Origin: Apteryx mantelli
Taxonomy: Eukaryota > Chordata > Aves > Apterygiformes > Apterygidae
Assembly: GCF_036417845.1 (NCBI RefSeq)
Contig: NC_089981.1
Location: forward strand, 39,500,668-39,564,667
Direction: 5' to 3'
Length of the DNA: 64,000 nt
Below, in pieces: positions 1 through 12,500 of this stretch (position 1 is its first letter; every line of letters begins with the position of its first letter). The position numbers were made by a program, and so were the translations under genes. Below the pieces are notes generated by a model that did not search any database, was not told the DNA's origin, and saw only the letters and a program-made list of their open reading frames with translations.

Positions 1-3000
1 CGCAGGCGGTTACGGTCTGTCACTGTAATATGCTTCTTTTTAAAGAAGGAACTGTTTTATTACCTTCTCTTTCTCACCTTGTCTTCCCCCACATACATAA
101 ATTAGTTCTTTTAGAACACTACTTTAGAACTTAAAAGCAAGTACTGCTTAAGAAAAGTCCAACTGCAGTCTGTGCTAGCTGAAGGTATGAGGCTATTCCA
201 AATTTATCTTTGAAGATGAAATATGATTTTGAGACCAAGGAATTGTGAAATCTGTTTGAAACTGTGTATTGGAAGTCTGGAGCTTTCTTTAAAACCTCTT
301 TTGATAGCAGTTGTGGAAAACTTACCTTCATCTCTTAAAAACCAAGCATGTATGTATGTAGAATTATTTGATGTTTGGTAATTCCTTGTTTCAGCTCTTT
401 CTATTTTAACTATTTAACACAGCATGGGGATTATTTCTTTCAGCAAGTTCTGTTAACTAGATAGTCATGTTGATTCTTACAAGCTGAATAAGACCATTTA
501 GTTTTTTAAGTTTCCGTGGTGCTGCTTTGATGTTTTGTCAGTGCTTTTCCTTTACTTTTGGAAAAAATGTGTTGGGAAAAGCCAGTGTTCTGGGCAGTGC
601 TCCTGTGTAACATGTTAAATGTTTTACTGCTGGTGATGTTTTCACACTGTCTAGTGGGGTAGGGCAATCAAAAGGTTGAGTATTACAAAGCGAAAATGAA
701 AGTAGAGTTGTATTGATCAACTAGGAGATGATATAAAAGGACATACTTATGACTCTTTATTTGCAAAGACAAGCCTTATCTTGTGTTCTAGAATTCACTT
801 GTGGTTGTAAAGGGAACTCATTTACCAGGGAAATATGACGCACAGAAAAAATCTAGATCTCTGGCAGTGTAGAAAATTTACCTGTTCATTCATACTGCTT
901 ACATACTTCCGAAAGAGAACATGTATATGCAGCCACCAAAACTTTTAGGAGTTTCGTTTGTCTGTGACTTATTTCAGGTTACTGAAATAAGCTAGTTTTT
1001 ATTTCTGTAATCAATTCATCTGGGTTGTAGCTGTGCTTAAAAGGAAGATTGCTTTACATTTAAAAGATCCATCAGTACCATACAGTTCTGCATTGCTTTG
1101 GGAGGGAGGGAGTTGATTGGATCGGGTTCCTTACCCAGCTGTCAGTTTGGCCATGTGGCCATCCAGGCTGGCATGTGGGAAGGGTTAAGACTGTGTGGTG
1201 AGCAGGGGGAGAATACCCCTTTTGTGATCCTTGTTTTCTGGTTTTAAGCTGATTGTGAGACTGCAGTCTTGGAACTGGTATTGCTTTTTGACTCACTTAA
1301 AAACTGTCTAATGCAGTACGGAGATATTTTTTCCTGAACTGTAAAACTTCCCAGATATTTGGGAAAAAAAACCCAAGAATATTTACAACTGTTAATTCAA
1401 AATAATTTCAGTTTAAACTGAAGATCTGAATATTTCATGTTCGGGAGTACTGGTGTTTAACACTTCTTTGCACCTTTTTGAGTATAAATCAAGACTAAAA
1501 AAGCTTTTGGGGACATTTGTTAGGGTTGAAGTTAATATGAAGTGTACCCAGATAGTGAATGCGAGAACAGTGTTTTGGTTTTTTTTGAGAAAGAGATTCT
1601 GAACTTCTGATTTCATTCCTGATGCCATTTCAAAAGTTTTATCTTTTTATTTTTCTACCTTCTTTTGAAGAAAAGTGTTTTTTGATAAATTAAGCTGATA
1701 TTAGTGTGGGAATGGTATTGGAGGGCAAATAAATTCTAATGTGCAAATGTAAAACACATCAGTAAGCTTTATTTCATAGTTCGGCTTTTCTTTTGTTTCC
1801 ATGAGAAATGTGCAGGACCACTGTTTTAATTTTGGACTATTTTAATTGCTTAATGCTGTTTAAAAATGTATGCAGTTTCTGAGGTATTTCAGAAAACAGA
1901 TTTAAAATAACTCCCTCTTCCCCCCCCCCTTTTTTTTTTGCTCATAACTCAGTGTGCAATACAAAATTTGTTTGCTTCAGCTGGCTGAAGAGGTTTCCCT
2001 CTCCTCTTCCACATTGCAGCTTGTCATGTACAGTTGTGCTGATGTAGCTGGTAGAAACCATATCATTTGAAATTATCTGGTTAAATATAGTGCCTCCCTC
2101 CTGCTTCTGGCCCCCTTTCTTTTAAGGGTTATTTTTACTCAGATCATTCCAGTGATCCAATTTAAGCATAGCACTGTAAATGATTGTATCAGCACAGCTG
2201 AGTGGTCTGGGATTTTTAAAACCAGTATTGTTATTGAAGCTGATGTCATGTAACTGCACTTTTTCCCTTTAGGCTGACATTTTTGAGGCAGTTCAGAAAA
2301 GTTAATGAGGACTTGAATGTGAGGGGAAGTATCAGTTACCATAAAGTAACTCGATATTCAGATACCTATTAAAATAAGATACAGGGCATACTTAAAGAAG
2401 CCCCCCCCCCCCCCTTGACTTGTAGCCTATATGTAGTGCTTTTCTCCCAGGGAGCTCCTGGAAATAGAGCTGAAGAATGGTTGCTTCTTGTCTGCAGCAC
2501 TGGAGGCTGCTGACTCATGAGCTGCTTAATAGACAATTCATGTGCTCACTTTGGCCACTTAATTTTTTTTCTGCTGGTTTGACTTTTATGGTTCAAAATG
2601 CATATCCTGCAAGATGAGCAAGGCTGAAGTTGCAGAAGGGGTAAAAATAAGAGAATCTTTACTTGTAGGCACTGCAGTAGGTTGCCAAGCAGGAGTTTTA
2701 CTGCAGTTATTTTACATCACTAATGCTGCTGTTAGCTGACAGTGCAGATTAACAAGAAAACATTACACTTACTTAATATTTTTGTGTAATGCTGTATTTT
2801 GATCTTATACTACTATACTGTCTTTCAGACTATAGAAAAATGCTTACTTGACATTTGAAATCTTTGTGATAATGTGTAACTAAATACACATTTGCTTGTT
2901 CCCTGCATTGCAGCTGAAAGGGCTTTCCATTTTTTACCTTGTGTGGTAGGGATATGGATGCTTTTAGAGAAGAAAAATTATTAGGAATAATTTTTTTTTA

Positions 3001-5408
3001 TTCTTAATGGCTAAAATAGACATATTATCCTTTGTTTTTAGTTGATACAACTGAATAAAAACCAAGTGAACAAAGGATTTGCATTAGACTTGAGAACATT
3101 TGATCATTTAAGAAAAACTTGTGCACTGTCTGAATAGGTTATTGCGATATGCTTAATCTGAAGAGAACATCATGCTGAAATAAGGCTGCATGGAAAAACT
3201 GTGCAGAAACAATTGTATTAGTTTAGGGTATTTTCATCTCTTCCCTCCCCTGTGCCCTTAGCCAGCAAAAAGGATTATGTGAGCCTTTTGCAGCATAATT
3301 TTGTAATGTGTGTTTTTTTTTAACAAAGCTGCAAGTAGCGTTGTTCTAGAATTTGATGTTCTGTCCTGTTTTTTTTTCCTGTTGTGATTGTTTGTGGGTT
3401 TGTGTTGGAAACTGGATCACAGAAATTTTGGGGGATTTTATTAATGCATTTTGTAGACACTGTTTAACCAGACTGATATTGGCAGTCTAAATTTCTGCGG
3501 AGCCTCACAAACAGTTGTACCAGTGTGACTGAGGGAATGAATCTGCATGAGTGAGTGGCTTCAGCAAACAAGAACTTCTTAAAATTTGTCTGCAAAGCCA
3601 GTTTATTGTAGGACTTAAGCCACCTTAATCAGAGGAGGCTTCAGTTAACCTGGCTGGCTTTGCACTGGAGCATTGGAAATGTTTGAGCTCTGTAGCCTAT
3701 CTTTTGACTGTTCATAGCTCAGCTAGGATCTCTTGAATCGCTAAAGCTACTTCTGCTATGATTGTCCAACCATGGCATCATCTATTCTAAAATGAAACAG
3801 TACGTGTAAGAGTAAATTGCTTTTAGTTCCTGTTGTGGTAGGTTTCCAATATGCTGAATGTTGTTCAGGCCAATTTTTTTGATCTATCTCAAAGTCTGGT
3901 TGCTGCATTTGGCTGCTGTTACACTGTTAGTATCTGTCCCCAGCATGAAATACCTGTACAAATGGTACTATGTTATTTGGAGCTCAGGAAGTTCTTAGTT
4001 CTTTGGCTAGTCCGTTACTAGCTTTGACATACTCAAAGATGAAGTAGTCAGGTGTTAAATCTAACGTGAGATTTTTCAAAGAAAGAAACTGTTTTGGCTC
4101 TAGGTGACATATCAAAAAGACCAAGTCATATAAATGTGGTTATGATCCGTGTTTTAGTAAGTAGGGCTAGGTATCAAATACCTTGTAAGACAAGCTTTGT
4201 TGTTAAACTGTTTCACAGACTTCAACATTTCCAAAATATGCTAAGCTTTTCTGATCAACTCTTAAGATGGGGCATAGAGGGTAAATTAGCTAGAAAAAAA
4301 ATAAGCAGCATATTTTAACTGAAATATCCTGAAACCAAAATAGCAAAAAAATATTGTCACTCAGTAGCAAGTAATTCTTGAAGAAATACTAAACTCTAAA
4401 AGCATTGGTTGCATCCAAATTTTAATTTTTTACATTCAAAAAGAAGTGATTCTCTTTGCTTTCCTCTCCCTGTTGTTGTTACTGTAGATTAGGAAGATAA
4501 TGATAAGGGAATCATTTTAATGGCTTCATTTTAATGAGACCAAAGTAAATTTCATAAAAATATGGTCAGGTCTATCATCTGTAGAAATGCTGAAAATTTA
4601 GTGTTTGTGTCTGTTATCCTTACAGACTTTGCTTCCTTTCTAAGGCCCTTAAAACTTAAGCTTTAGATCCTTTGTCACTTTAGGCGTGTGTAAGTTTACC
4701 TGTTTTTTGTTAATATCGGTGTCATCCACAGTTGTGTAAGCAAACAGATTAGAAAACTGGTCCAGATGAAAGCTAACCTAATTATTTCTTTCTCACAGTC
4801 TCTCCTCTTGGAAGAAAAAAATTTATTGCTCTCTGACGAGAAATATGTTAGAGCTATTCATGTTAATTGTTTTGGTAGACATTCTTGCACAAAAGATTGG
4901 AAACTATTTTAAATTCTTCAAGACTTTATGGTAACTGATACAAGTACAAAGAATTATAATTCTGAATCTCATTAGCAGTGACAGAGTTTGTTTCCAGTCA
5001 TGTTTTTGGTTTTGTAGTGATAGAGTGATAATAAGCTCTTACTCAAGACTGACTTTAGCTCTCTGCTGTTTAGACTAAAGTAAATGTGCATTGAGACTGC
5101 CATCCCCATTAGGATAAACGTGTGTTTCCTTGGAATTTAAGTGTATATGAAGATGTATTGTAGTAATTAAAATAAACAAGATGTGAATATTTGTCTCTTG
5201 GAGAAGTATTTACATTTTTTGAAACCCAGAAGGCAAGTTTTCTCTGATATTATTTTTTACGTGAATGTTGTATGTTTGTGTAATATGTTACAGTATTTAT
5301 TATAATGTCACGGTTCATAATTTTGTGAGACAGGACAAGTAGAAGAGAGCAGTAACTAGATTTCATATTTATATTAACTCTTCATAACAATATTTTATTT
5401 ATTTTCAG
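1..5408 (+). other. CAPRIN1: CAPRIN1 intron (5' part outside window)
   Basis: This stretch precedes the first visible CAPRIN1 exon and ends in a normal acceptor (TTTTCAG, 5402-5408). I looked for the exon that would encode the N-terminal helix just before residue 73 of caprin-1 and found no candidate, so the start codon lies upstream. The DNA is AT-rich with homopolymers, including C followed by T around 1921-1939 and a 14-base C run at 2401-2414. The first 20 bases are CpG-richer than the rest, which might be the edge of the promoter island; this is a guess. No coding, RNA-gene or recognisable mobile sequence was seen. Confidence 0.75.
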
Positions 5409-8400
5409 AGCAAACTTGATGATTACCAGGAACGAATGAATAAGGGAGAACGTCTAAATCAAGATCAACTGGTAAAAAGAAAAAACATTATCCAGATCTC
5501 TGTTAACTTGTTTGTTCTTAGTGGAGAAGGAAGGGATGAATTTCACTCCCCCTTTTTAAAAAATAGTTTTTTTTTAAGAGCTGTGACTTGGCCTCAGTTT
5601 CCTGTTCCCTAGAACATCTCTGTTCTGTTAATAAGCTGAAGGAATAGGTAGAGGAATTTGTTGTAATACTTCGTTATGCTTGTTGAGATTAGTTTGTAAA
5701 TAAGCTGCTGTGAAAATTGGCACGCATTATAACCTAGTGCTGCTGAAAAAGCTATGATACCTTTTGAGGTTTTCTGGACATTTTCCTTTTCTTCCTGGAA
5801 AATAAGTCCAGGGAGAACTGAAGAAGCTTAGTCACTTGGTGGCAACTTCCAAATATCATGCAGCCTGATTAGAGAGGTAGCTTAGTCCAAGTTCTAAAGG
5901 GTTCTAAAAATAAGACATATCCATGTGCATATCACAGCCATCAGTGCAGCAGATGTGACGCACTATAGACTCGTCTAATTACTGCATATATAGCCTTCTT
6001 GTTGAGGCTATTTCTTAAAAGTAGGTTATTGTACAGCTTGATTCAACAGCCATTTTTCAATTGTAATAAATATGAAGCAAATATAAATTCAGTTGTATAG
6101 TGCAAGCGTGCATATTGGTACTTCAGAGATTTCTAGAAACTTGGAAATCAGCAACAACATTTTGCTGATGCTTTTCAACATAAGAAAGGGCTAGGAAAAA
6201 AAATGTATCCTTTGGCTATAGCAGCTGTTCACATTGTAAGAATTAGCTGCTTTCCTGGGATCGTGTGGTCTTTTCATCTGTCTAGGCTTAACTATTCATT
6301 TTGGTTCTTTTGTGCTAACTGAAAACTGAAATATCCAAGAAACTACATGCTTAGACATATGCAAGTCTCATCTATGCAGTAATTTGGCAAATGAGAATCA
6401 AAATTTGACACATCATTGTGACAGTCCCTTTCAGGGGTGGTTACCTTTACAGCTGTCTTGCTTAGAAACAAAATATGTAGGAAGTTGCTTGTTGAAAGCA
6501 TATATTTTGTTCTATTTGTGATATGTGCTTTTTTTTTTTTTTTTTTTTTTTTTTTGAAGGATGCAGTGTCAAAGTATCAGGAAGTGACAAATAATCTGGA
6601 ATTTGCTAAAGAACTGCAGAGGAGTTTTATGGCTCTGAGCCAAGATGTAAGTAAAGAGCAAATGGTCCAATGTGGGCTAGCAGCTACAACAAGAGCAACT
6701 TGAGCTTCAAACTGTCCACTAATGCTAGATAATGCTCAGTAGCCTCTGTTTACAGAAGATGAAATGTTCATTATGTCTTGTGTGTTTGGCTGTTTTCTGT
6801 TACTGTGTACTAGTTTGTGCCAGGTTTTTTGACTTTTTTTTCCTAAAAGATTTTTCTGAAGACTACATAAAGGTATGGTAACAAAAACAATATATTTTCT
6901 TTTGGCAAAACATAACTCTTGAAACAGTTTGATTGTGAAACAGGACTGTCATACAGTATTATATACTGCCACTTACTGCCAGTAGTAACTTTTTATAAAA
7001 GAAAGAAGGGATTTCACAGGCTTTCTTCTCGTTGGTAATATGCTGAGGGTTTTTATTTCTTTATATGACCAGAGGATATCAAGTCTCAGCAACTGGATGT
7101 AGTACAGTCCTTTTCTCAAGATTCTTGCTGTCTTATGTCTTACTAACAGTAAATTAAATGAAGCTACAGCATGGGACGTGTTTCAAGATTTATATGATTT
7201 TCATGAGTGTTAACTGATTACTAGTAAAACAAGAATTCTTTTGTTTCATCAGGGATGTAAAATAATGGTGTAATCAAAAATAAATTCTAAAACTGTAATA
7301 GGCAATTCCAGTTATATGAGCAGCTTTCCTTTATTTTTTGTGCCAGGAGCTTCAAACAAAACAAGGCACTTTAGACCTCTGCAGTTACATTGCACAGAAA
7401 AATTAACTTGGGTGCAAGGTGAAAGCTTAACCCATCCTACAGAATTGGAGAGTTCTAAATGCAGTAATACTATAGAGTTAATGAATTATGGAAAGAAGAG
7501 TAACATTGGTGGAATTCATTGTGTAGTCAATATTAGCACAGCAGACTGATCTAACAAGTGTATGTAGTTTGTGAACAGACTATGTGGTAATTTCAAGGGC
7601 ATCAGCATCCACACATTATAAGCTACTTTCTACATTTGATTCAGTTGTAAACTTATATGCCTTTAAGCCATTTCTTTGCTTGTCTTGCATTAGGGTTCCA
7701 TGTATGTGTGTGAAAAGCTAGTAACCAAGAACATTTTTCTTCTGACAAGGTTGTTCTGAAATTTAATACCCCTGGTCAGCTGATTTTTGAAAGAAATTAG
7801 TGAATCAGGGGCTAATAAATTGGTTCTCTGCTTTCAAACTTGCTTGCAAGTTTCCCTAATCGGAGTTAGCTCTCATACAGCTGATTTGAATATAAAATCT
7901 TTTGTTTAAAAAAAAAAAACCAACAGTGGTTTCAGAGAGAGAATGTTACTATCACAAGCTACATTTGTTAAAAAGATTAAAATATTCTGTAGTTACAAAG
8001 TGAGCAAGCTGTATTTTGGATGCTAGGTGCTTGGATTAAGAACAAGAACATAAGAAATGACATGTGGGTTCAGGCCTGTGGGACATTTAGTCCAATGTTA
8101 TGACAGCAGTGGTAGACAGTACTGGATAAGAGTACAAGGCTGATCATTATCACTCATCCATTACCTTCCAGCATCCACAGTCCTTTAATGGAGAATGTTA
8201 GCAGGCGCATCCCTTCCTGTTCCCTTTAGTGTCTATCTGTAGACCTGTTGTCCATGAATTTGTTTAAATCCTTTTTGAGCTTGCTGAAACTATCTTCCCA
8301 GCCTTTCATGGCAAAAAAATTCAGCAAGTTCCCTCCCATGGGATGTAAGAAACAGGAATCTTTTTGTTTATCTGTTTTGAGTTGATTTCCTAGTTTCAAT

Positions 8401-9557
8401 GAGTGTCTCCTACCATTGCGGAATATGGTGAATAACCACTCTGTTCCCTTATCTGCTGGCCTTTGTGATTTTTTTTTTTTTAAACCTGGATCACCCTTAC
8501 TCTTCCAAATTGAGGAGCCTGAGACTTTAGTCTCCGCTCATATCGCAACTGTTCTGTCTCCTTAATCATTTGAGTTGCCCTTCTCTGTACCTTTTCTAAT
8601 TCCTGTATGTCCTACTTGAGTTATGGAAACCAGAAGTTGTAAATAGCCAAGGTGTTCGCTTAAAAGATGTTTTATTTTTTACACTTTTGCCACTCTTATC
8701 TAGATAAAAATTACTTAGGACTTTACAGAATAACTCGCAAAGGAAGCGGAGAATACCAAGCTGGGTTTGTTTCAGGTAATGCTTTGATCTCTGAAGCTTT
8801 AGACACTGTAACTACGGTTGGTTTACTGAACTATTTGTCAATCATGTAAAGAAACACAGGCTTCAAATAAGAATATGATCAAGATCAGTGGCTGTGACTC
8901 TAAAGTTTGTCTTATTTGCAGGCATTTGACTTTGCTTAAAAGATACTCTTCTTATTTCACAAGTTATTCTGCTCTAATGTTGTATTGATAATTTGCAGTT
9001 CAACAGCAACATCCATCTCTACCAATAAAAGATATTTCAAGCCTAAATTTTTTCCTCCTAAGTTCATCACAACGCAAAGCAATTTAAAGTTCCTTTTTCA
9101 TTTTGAGCAGATCCAGAAAACAATAAAAAAGACAGCTCGCAGGGAGCAATTAATGCGAGAAGAAGCTGAGCAGAAACGTTTAAAGACTGTACTAGAATTA
9201 CAGTTTATTTTGGACAAGTTGGGTGATGATGAAGTACGCAACGACTTGAAACAAGGATCAAATGGAGTACCGGTACTGACAGAGGAGGAGCTGACAACAC
9301 TGGATGAATTTTACAAGCTAGTTTACCCTGAACGGGACATGAACATGAGGTAGACTTACAGTAAAGTACTCTATAATTATCAATCTGTTAATGGTATTTT
9401 GTCCCATTATCATTTAAAGACTCAGTAAGAAATCTGTTATACTCTTGTTATTTTTTGCTTGTTTGTTTTTTAAGGTTGAATGAGCAGTATGAGCAAGCAT
9501 CTGTTCACCTGTGGGACTTACTGGAGGGGAAAGAAAAACCTGTTTGTGGAACAACAT
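5409..9557 (+). CDS. CAPRIN1: CAPRIN1 exons for the helical HR1/dimerisation region
   Basis: The first four visible exons encode human-equivalent residues 73 to about 229. The protein is strongly helical and charged: KLDDYQERMNKGERLNQDQL, then DAVSKYQEVTNNLEFAKEL, then the large exon at 9111 beginning IQKTIKKTARREQLMREEAE. In the family this region carries the conserved helical homology region and the dimerisation domain. The 9111 exon ends in phase 2, so its last Arg codon (AGG) is completed by the first base of the 9475 exon. Differences from human include FILDKL for YVLDKL and VYPERDMNMR for VDPERDMSLR. The acceptor of the 6560 exon is unusual and is described separately. Confidence 0.95.
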
Positions 9558-12500
9558 GTAAGTATATTTTCTGTATTAAGAGGCAGCACACTGAATTTGT
9601 GCTAGAACTAAGATACAACATTTGACATCAAAGAACTTTGACTGCTAAATATCCTTGTAGTTTTTTAGAGTAGGTACTTTATTTTGGACCTTATCTGGAC
9701 TCTAACTTATGAAGTGTAAACTTACTGCATTGTGTATTTGTTACTGATGCAGCATTGCTCAATACTTACCTGAGTCTGTTTCTGCTATTTCATCAATATT
9801 TTGCTGCTGTTGGTGCTTAGTAGCAATTCTTTGTTCTCTGGAAATCTGTCTCCCTCTGTCTGGACAGGGAGCTTTGTCAGTAATAGGACCTAATATGTAA
9901 ACTGGCATGGCCTTTTTTAGTGTAACATTCCCTTGTCTCCTCCCTGCTTAAAAAAAGAAGGGAGGAGGGCATTCTCTCTTGCCCTATTCTAAAAGTAGAA
10001 TGAGTGTTTTTATGTCCTCTTAAAGTTACAGTTCTAGTTACTTTTCTGTATGCTGAACACTATGCTTTGAATGTAAGTAGAACAGAATTGTGGGGGGCAA
10101 GGCGCTTAATATTTCCGTCATAGGTATAACTGTTTCTGAAATCAAACTAAATTGTAAATAAAGACTAAATCATCATGTCTTATTGCAAATATGGCTTATC
10201 TTAAGGATATGCTTTTTGTACTGTGGGGATTTTTAAATCTCCTGGTTGGAAACAAATAAGGAAAGTTTTAGGGAAGATTATCTTTTTTTGTAGGTAAAAT
10301 AGGTAACAACTTTCTTACTTTTTTAATTTATGTTTGTTACAGTATGATAATGCTGAGATGTTGAGTTTTTTTCTATTCTCTTCATAGAAAGTGAAATGAT
10401 AGATAACAGTTGTAATGCTAACTTACTTTACTACGGAGTCATAAACAGAGGATTGTAACATAACATGGCCTTAGTGGTAATAAGACTTTCATTGCTTGTG
10501 CCAGAATAGGAATCCTTAATTTTTTTTATACTGTTAAAATGAAAATTTTGGGGAGGTACCAGGTTAGTATCTTTTATTTAATGTTTGTTTTACAAGGACT
10601 CAGGTTAGTCTCATGTGGTTGTGATGTTAGATCACATTTTGTAGATTCATGTTGCTGAGGATGAGAAGATAGGTACCATGTATTTTTGAAGAGCTGGAGG
10701 AAAGGGAAGGTGTGGGAGTAGTTCTCAGGAGAGAGATGATATATGCCCCTTAGGGAGCCAGTCATTCTGTTACTCAATTAAGTTGCACTGAATATTGTGT
10801 TTGGATCTCAAGATGAGCTTTTAGTGATGTTGTTGGCAGCCGTTGCAGGTTTGTTTTGTCCTATAACTTGGGATTAATTTTACTGTATTTCTGTGCTCTT
10901 TTGTGTGTGTCTATTGATGCAAATAATGAGCATCATCACTTGCCAAATGTGGATTGTGAATCTTCATTTTCAATCTGTTTTATTTTTTGTCGGCCTAGAC
11001 AGTCAGTAATACTGCCTTGCCAATGTGGCTGTGCTGATTTGTTTTGGCTTAAGAAGCCACAGTGTTCATTTGAGGCACTGTGTGTACAAGTTTTTGCTTG
11101 TTTCTCTTCCGAAGCCTGTTCTGAACCACTTACCTTAGGGGGGGAAAAACCCTACAAAGGTGCCACTTCTGTAAATTTGTTTATTCTGACACAGGTGATC
11201 TATAAGAATTTGATTTACTGTAAGCTTTTTTCTTTTTTCCTTTTTTTTTTTAATGAAGGCATTATGTAGATTACAAAGAAATTCAGCTACAGTCAAAACT
11301 TTGCGTTCCTAAACTTTCCAAACTCAAAAATGAGCAACCAGAGGTTTTTTGAAATAGCAGTAATAAAAGTATGGTGATTAAATTGGTAAACTTTACCTCA
11401 CTTTGAAGTGTTTCACAGATTTGCAGAAAAATATTACGTACTGTTATTATTGACTTTGCCCTTCAGATTTTTGTGATCTAAGGTTGTATTTTATGATCTA
11501 ATAATATAGACGCTAGTTCTGGAACAGTAGTGTTTGTGATTAGCTCAGGGCAACAACAACTTACCAGCAAATGAATAATAAAACATGTGGGATCTTTGTG
11601 GGGAAAGAAAAGATAATTAGGATTGAGTGACTGTTAATCTGAAACTTATCTGTTTTCCCAGATAAAGCTCTAAAGGAGATTGTTGAACGTATTCTTCAAA
11701 CAAGTTACTTTGATAGCACCCATAACCATCAGAATGGATTGTGTGAGGAAGAAGAGACAGCACCTACACCTGCAGTGGAAGATCCTGTAGTAGAAGCTGG
11801 TAAGAATATGAAGATCCATTGTGATTAATATAGTGTTTGTAGTCTTGTGCTCTCTTGTCTTTTGGTATTCATCAGAATGATTAAACTATAAATGCAATTT
11901 TAAGTGCAAAAAAACACTTGCCTCCAAATTCTTCAGATTCCTGTAGAGCTTCACATTACAATTTATAAACAAAATTTGGTTTGTCTATAATATTTAAAAT
12001 GATCAAAGATAAAAGTTCTGATTGTGTGAAGCTTTTCTACTTTGCAGTGGTTCCACCAGTTAATCCTTTGTTAGAAGGGAAGAGTTCTTTGTAGCATACT
12101 TGAAGAAACTTGAGGGCATAGTAACAAACTTAGTTTTCTGCTCATTTTTTTCCCCTTTGGAGTTATGTAGTGGAGGAAATTGGAGTTGCGGGAACTGAAT
12201 GCAACTCTTCATAGCAAAAATAGAAAATGATTCCCCCCCTCCCTCAAAACTTGGGGTATCTTTATTGCTCCATTTTCTGTTAATGTTCTGATGTCTTTAT
12301 TTTCTGTATTCTGAGATATGATTCTTCTTTTTCTGTCTTGTGATCTTAGGTTTGTTTCTGAGCCCAAGAGGTACTTAATTCTTTGAGGCAGCAATATTGA
12401 GTTTCTAACTTAAGATCTAATCATAATTTTGCATTCCTTCCCCTCCCCCTTCCTCCAGTTTTGAAGGTGTATCAAGAGGTAACTCCTTCCTTACTGTATA

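Noticed and set aside
10856..11269. 137-codon + strand frame with a hydrophobic, signal-like N-terminus and many Cys
   Set aside because: It begins with TTG, not ATG, lies inside a CAPRIN1 intron, ends in a T-tract-encoded Phe run, and resembles no known protein; a chance frame.
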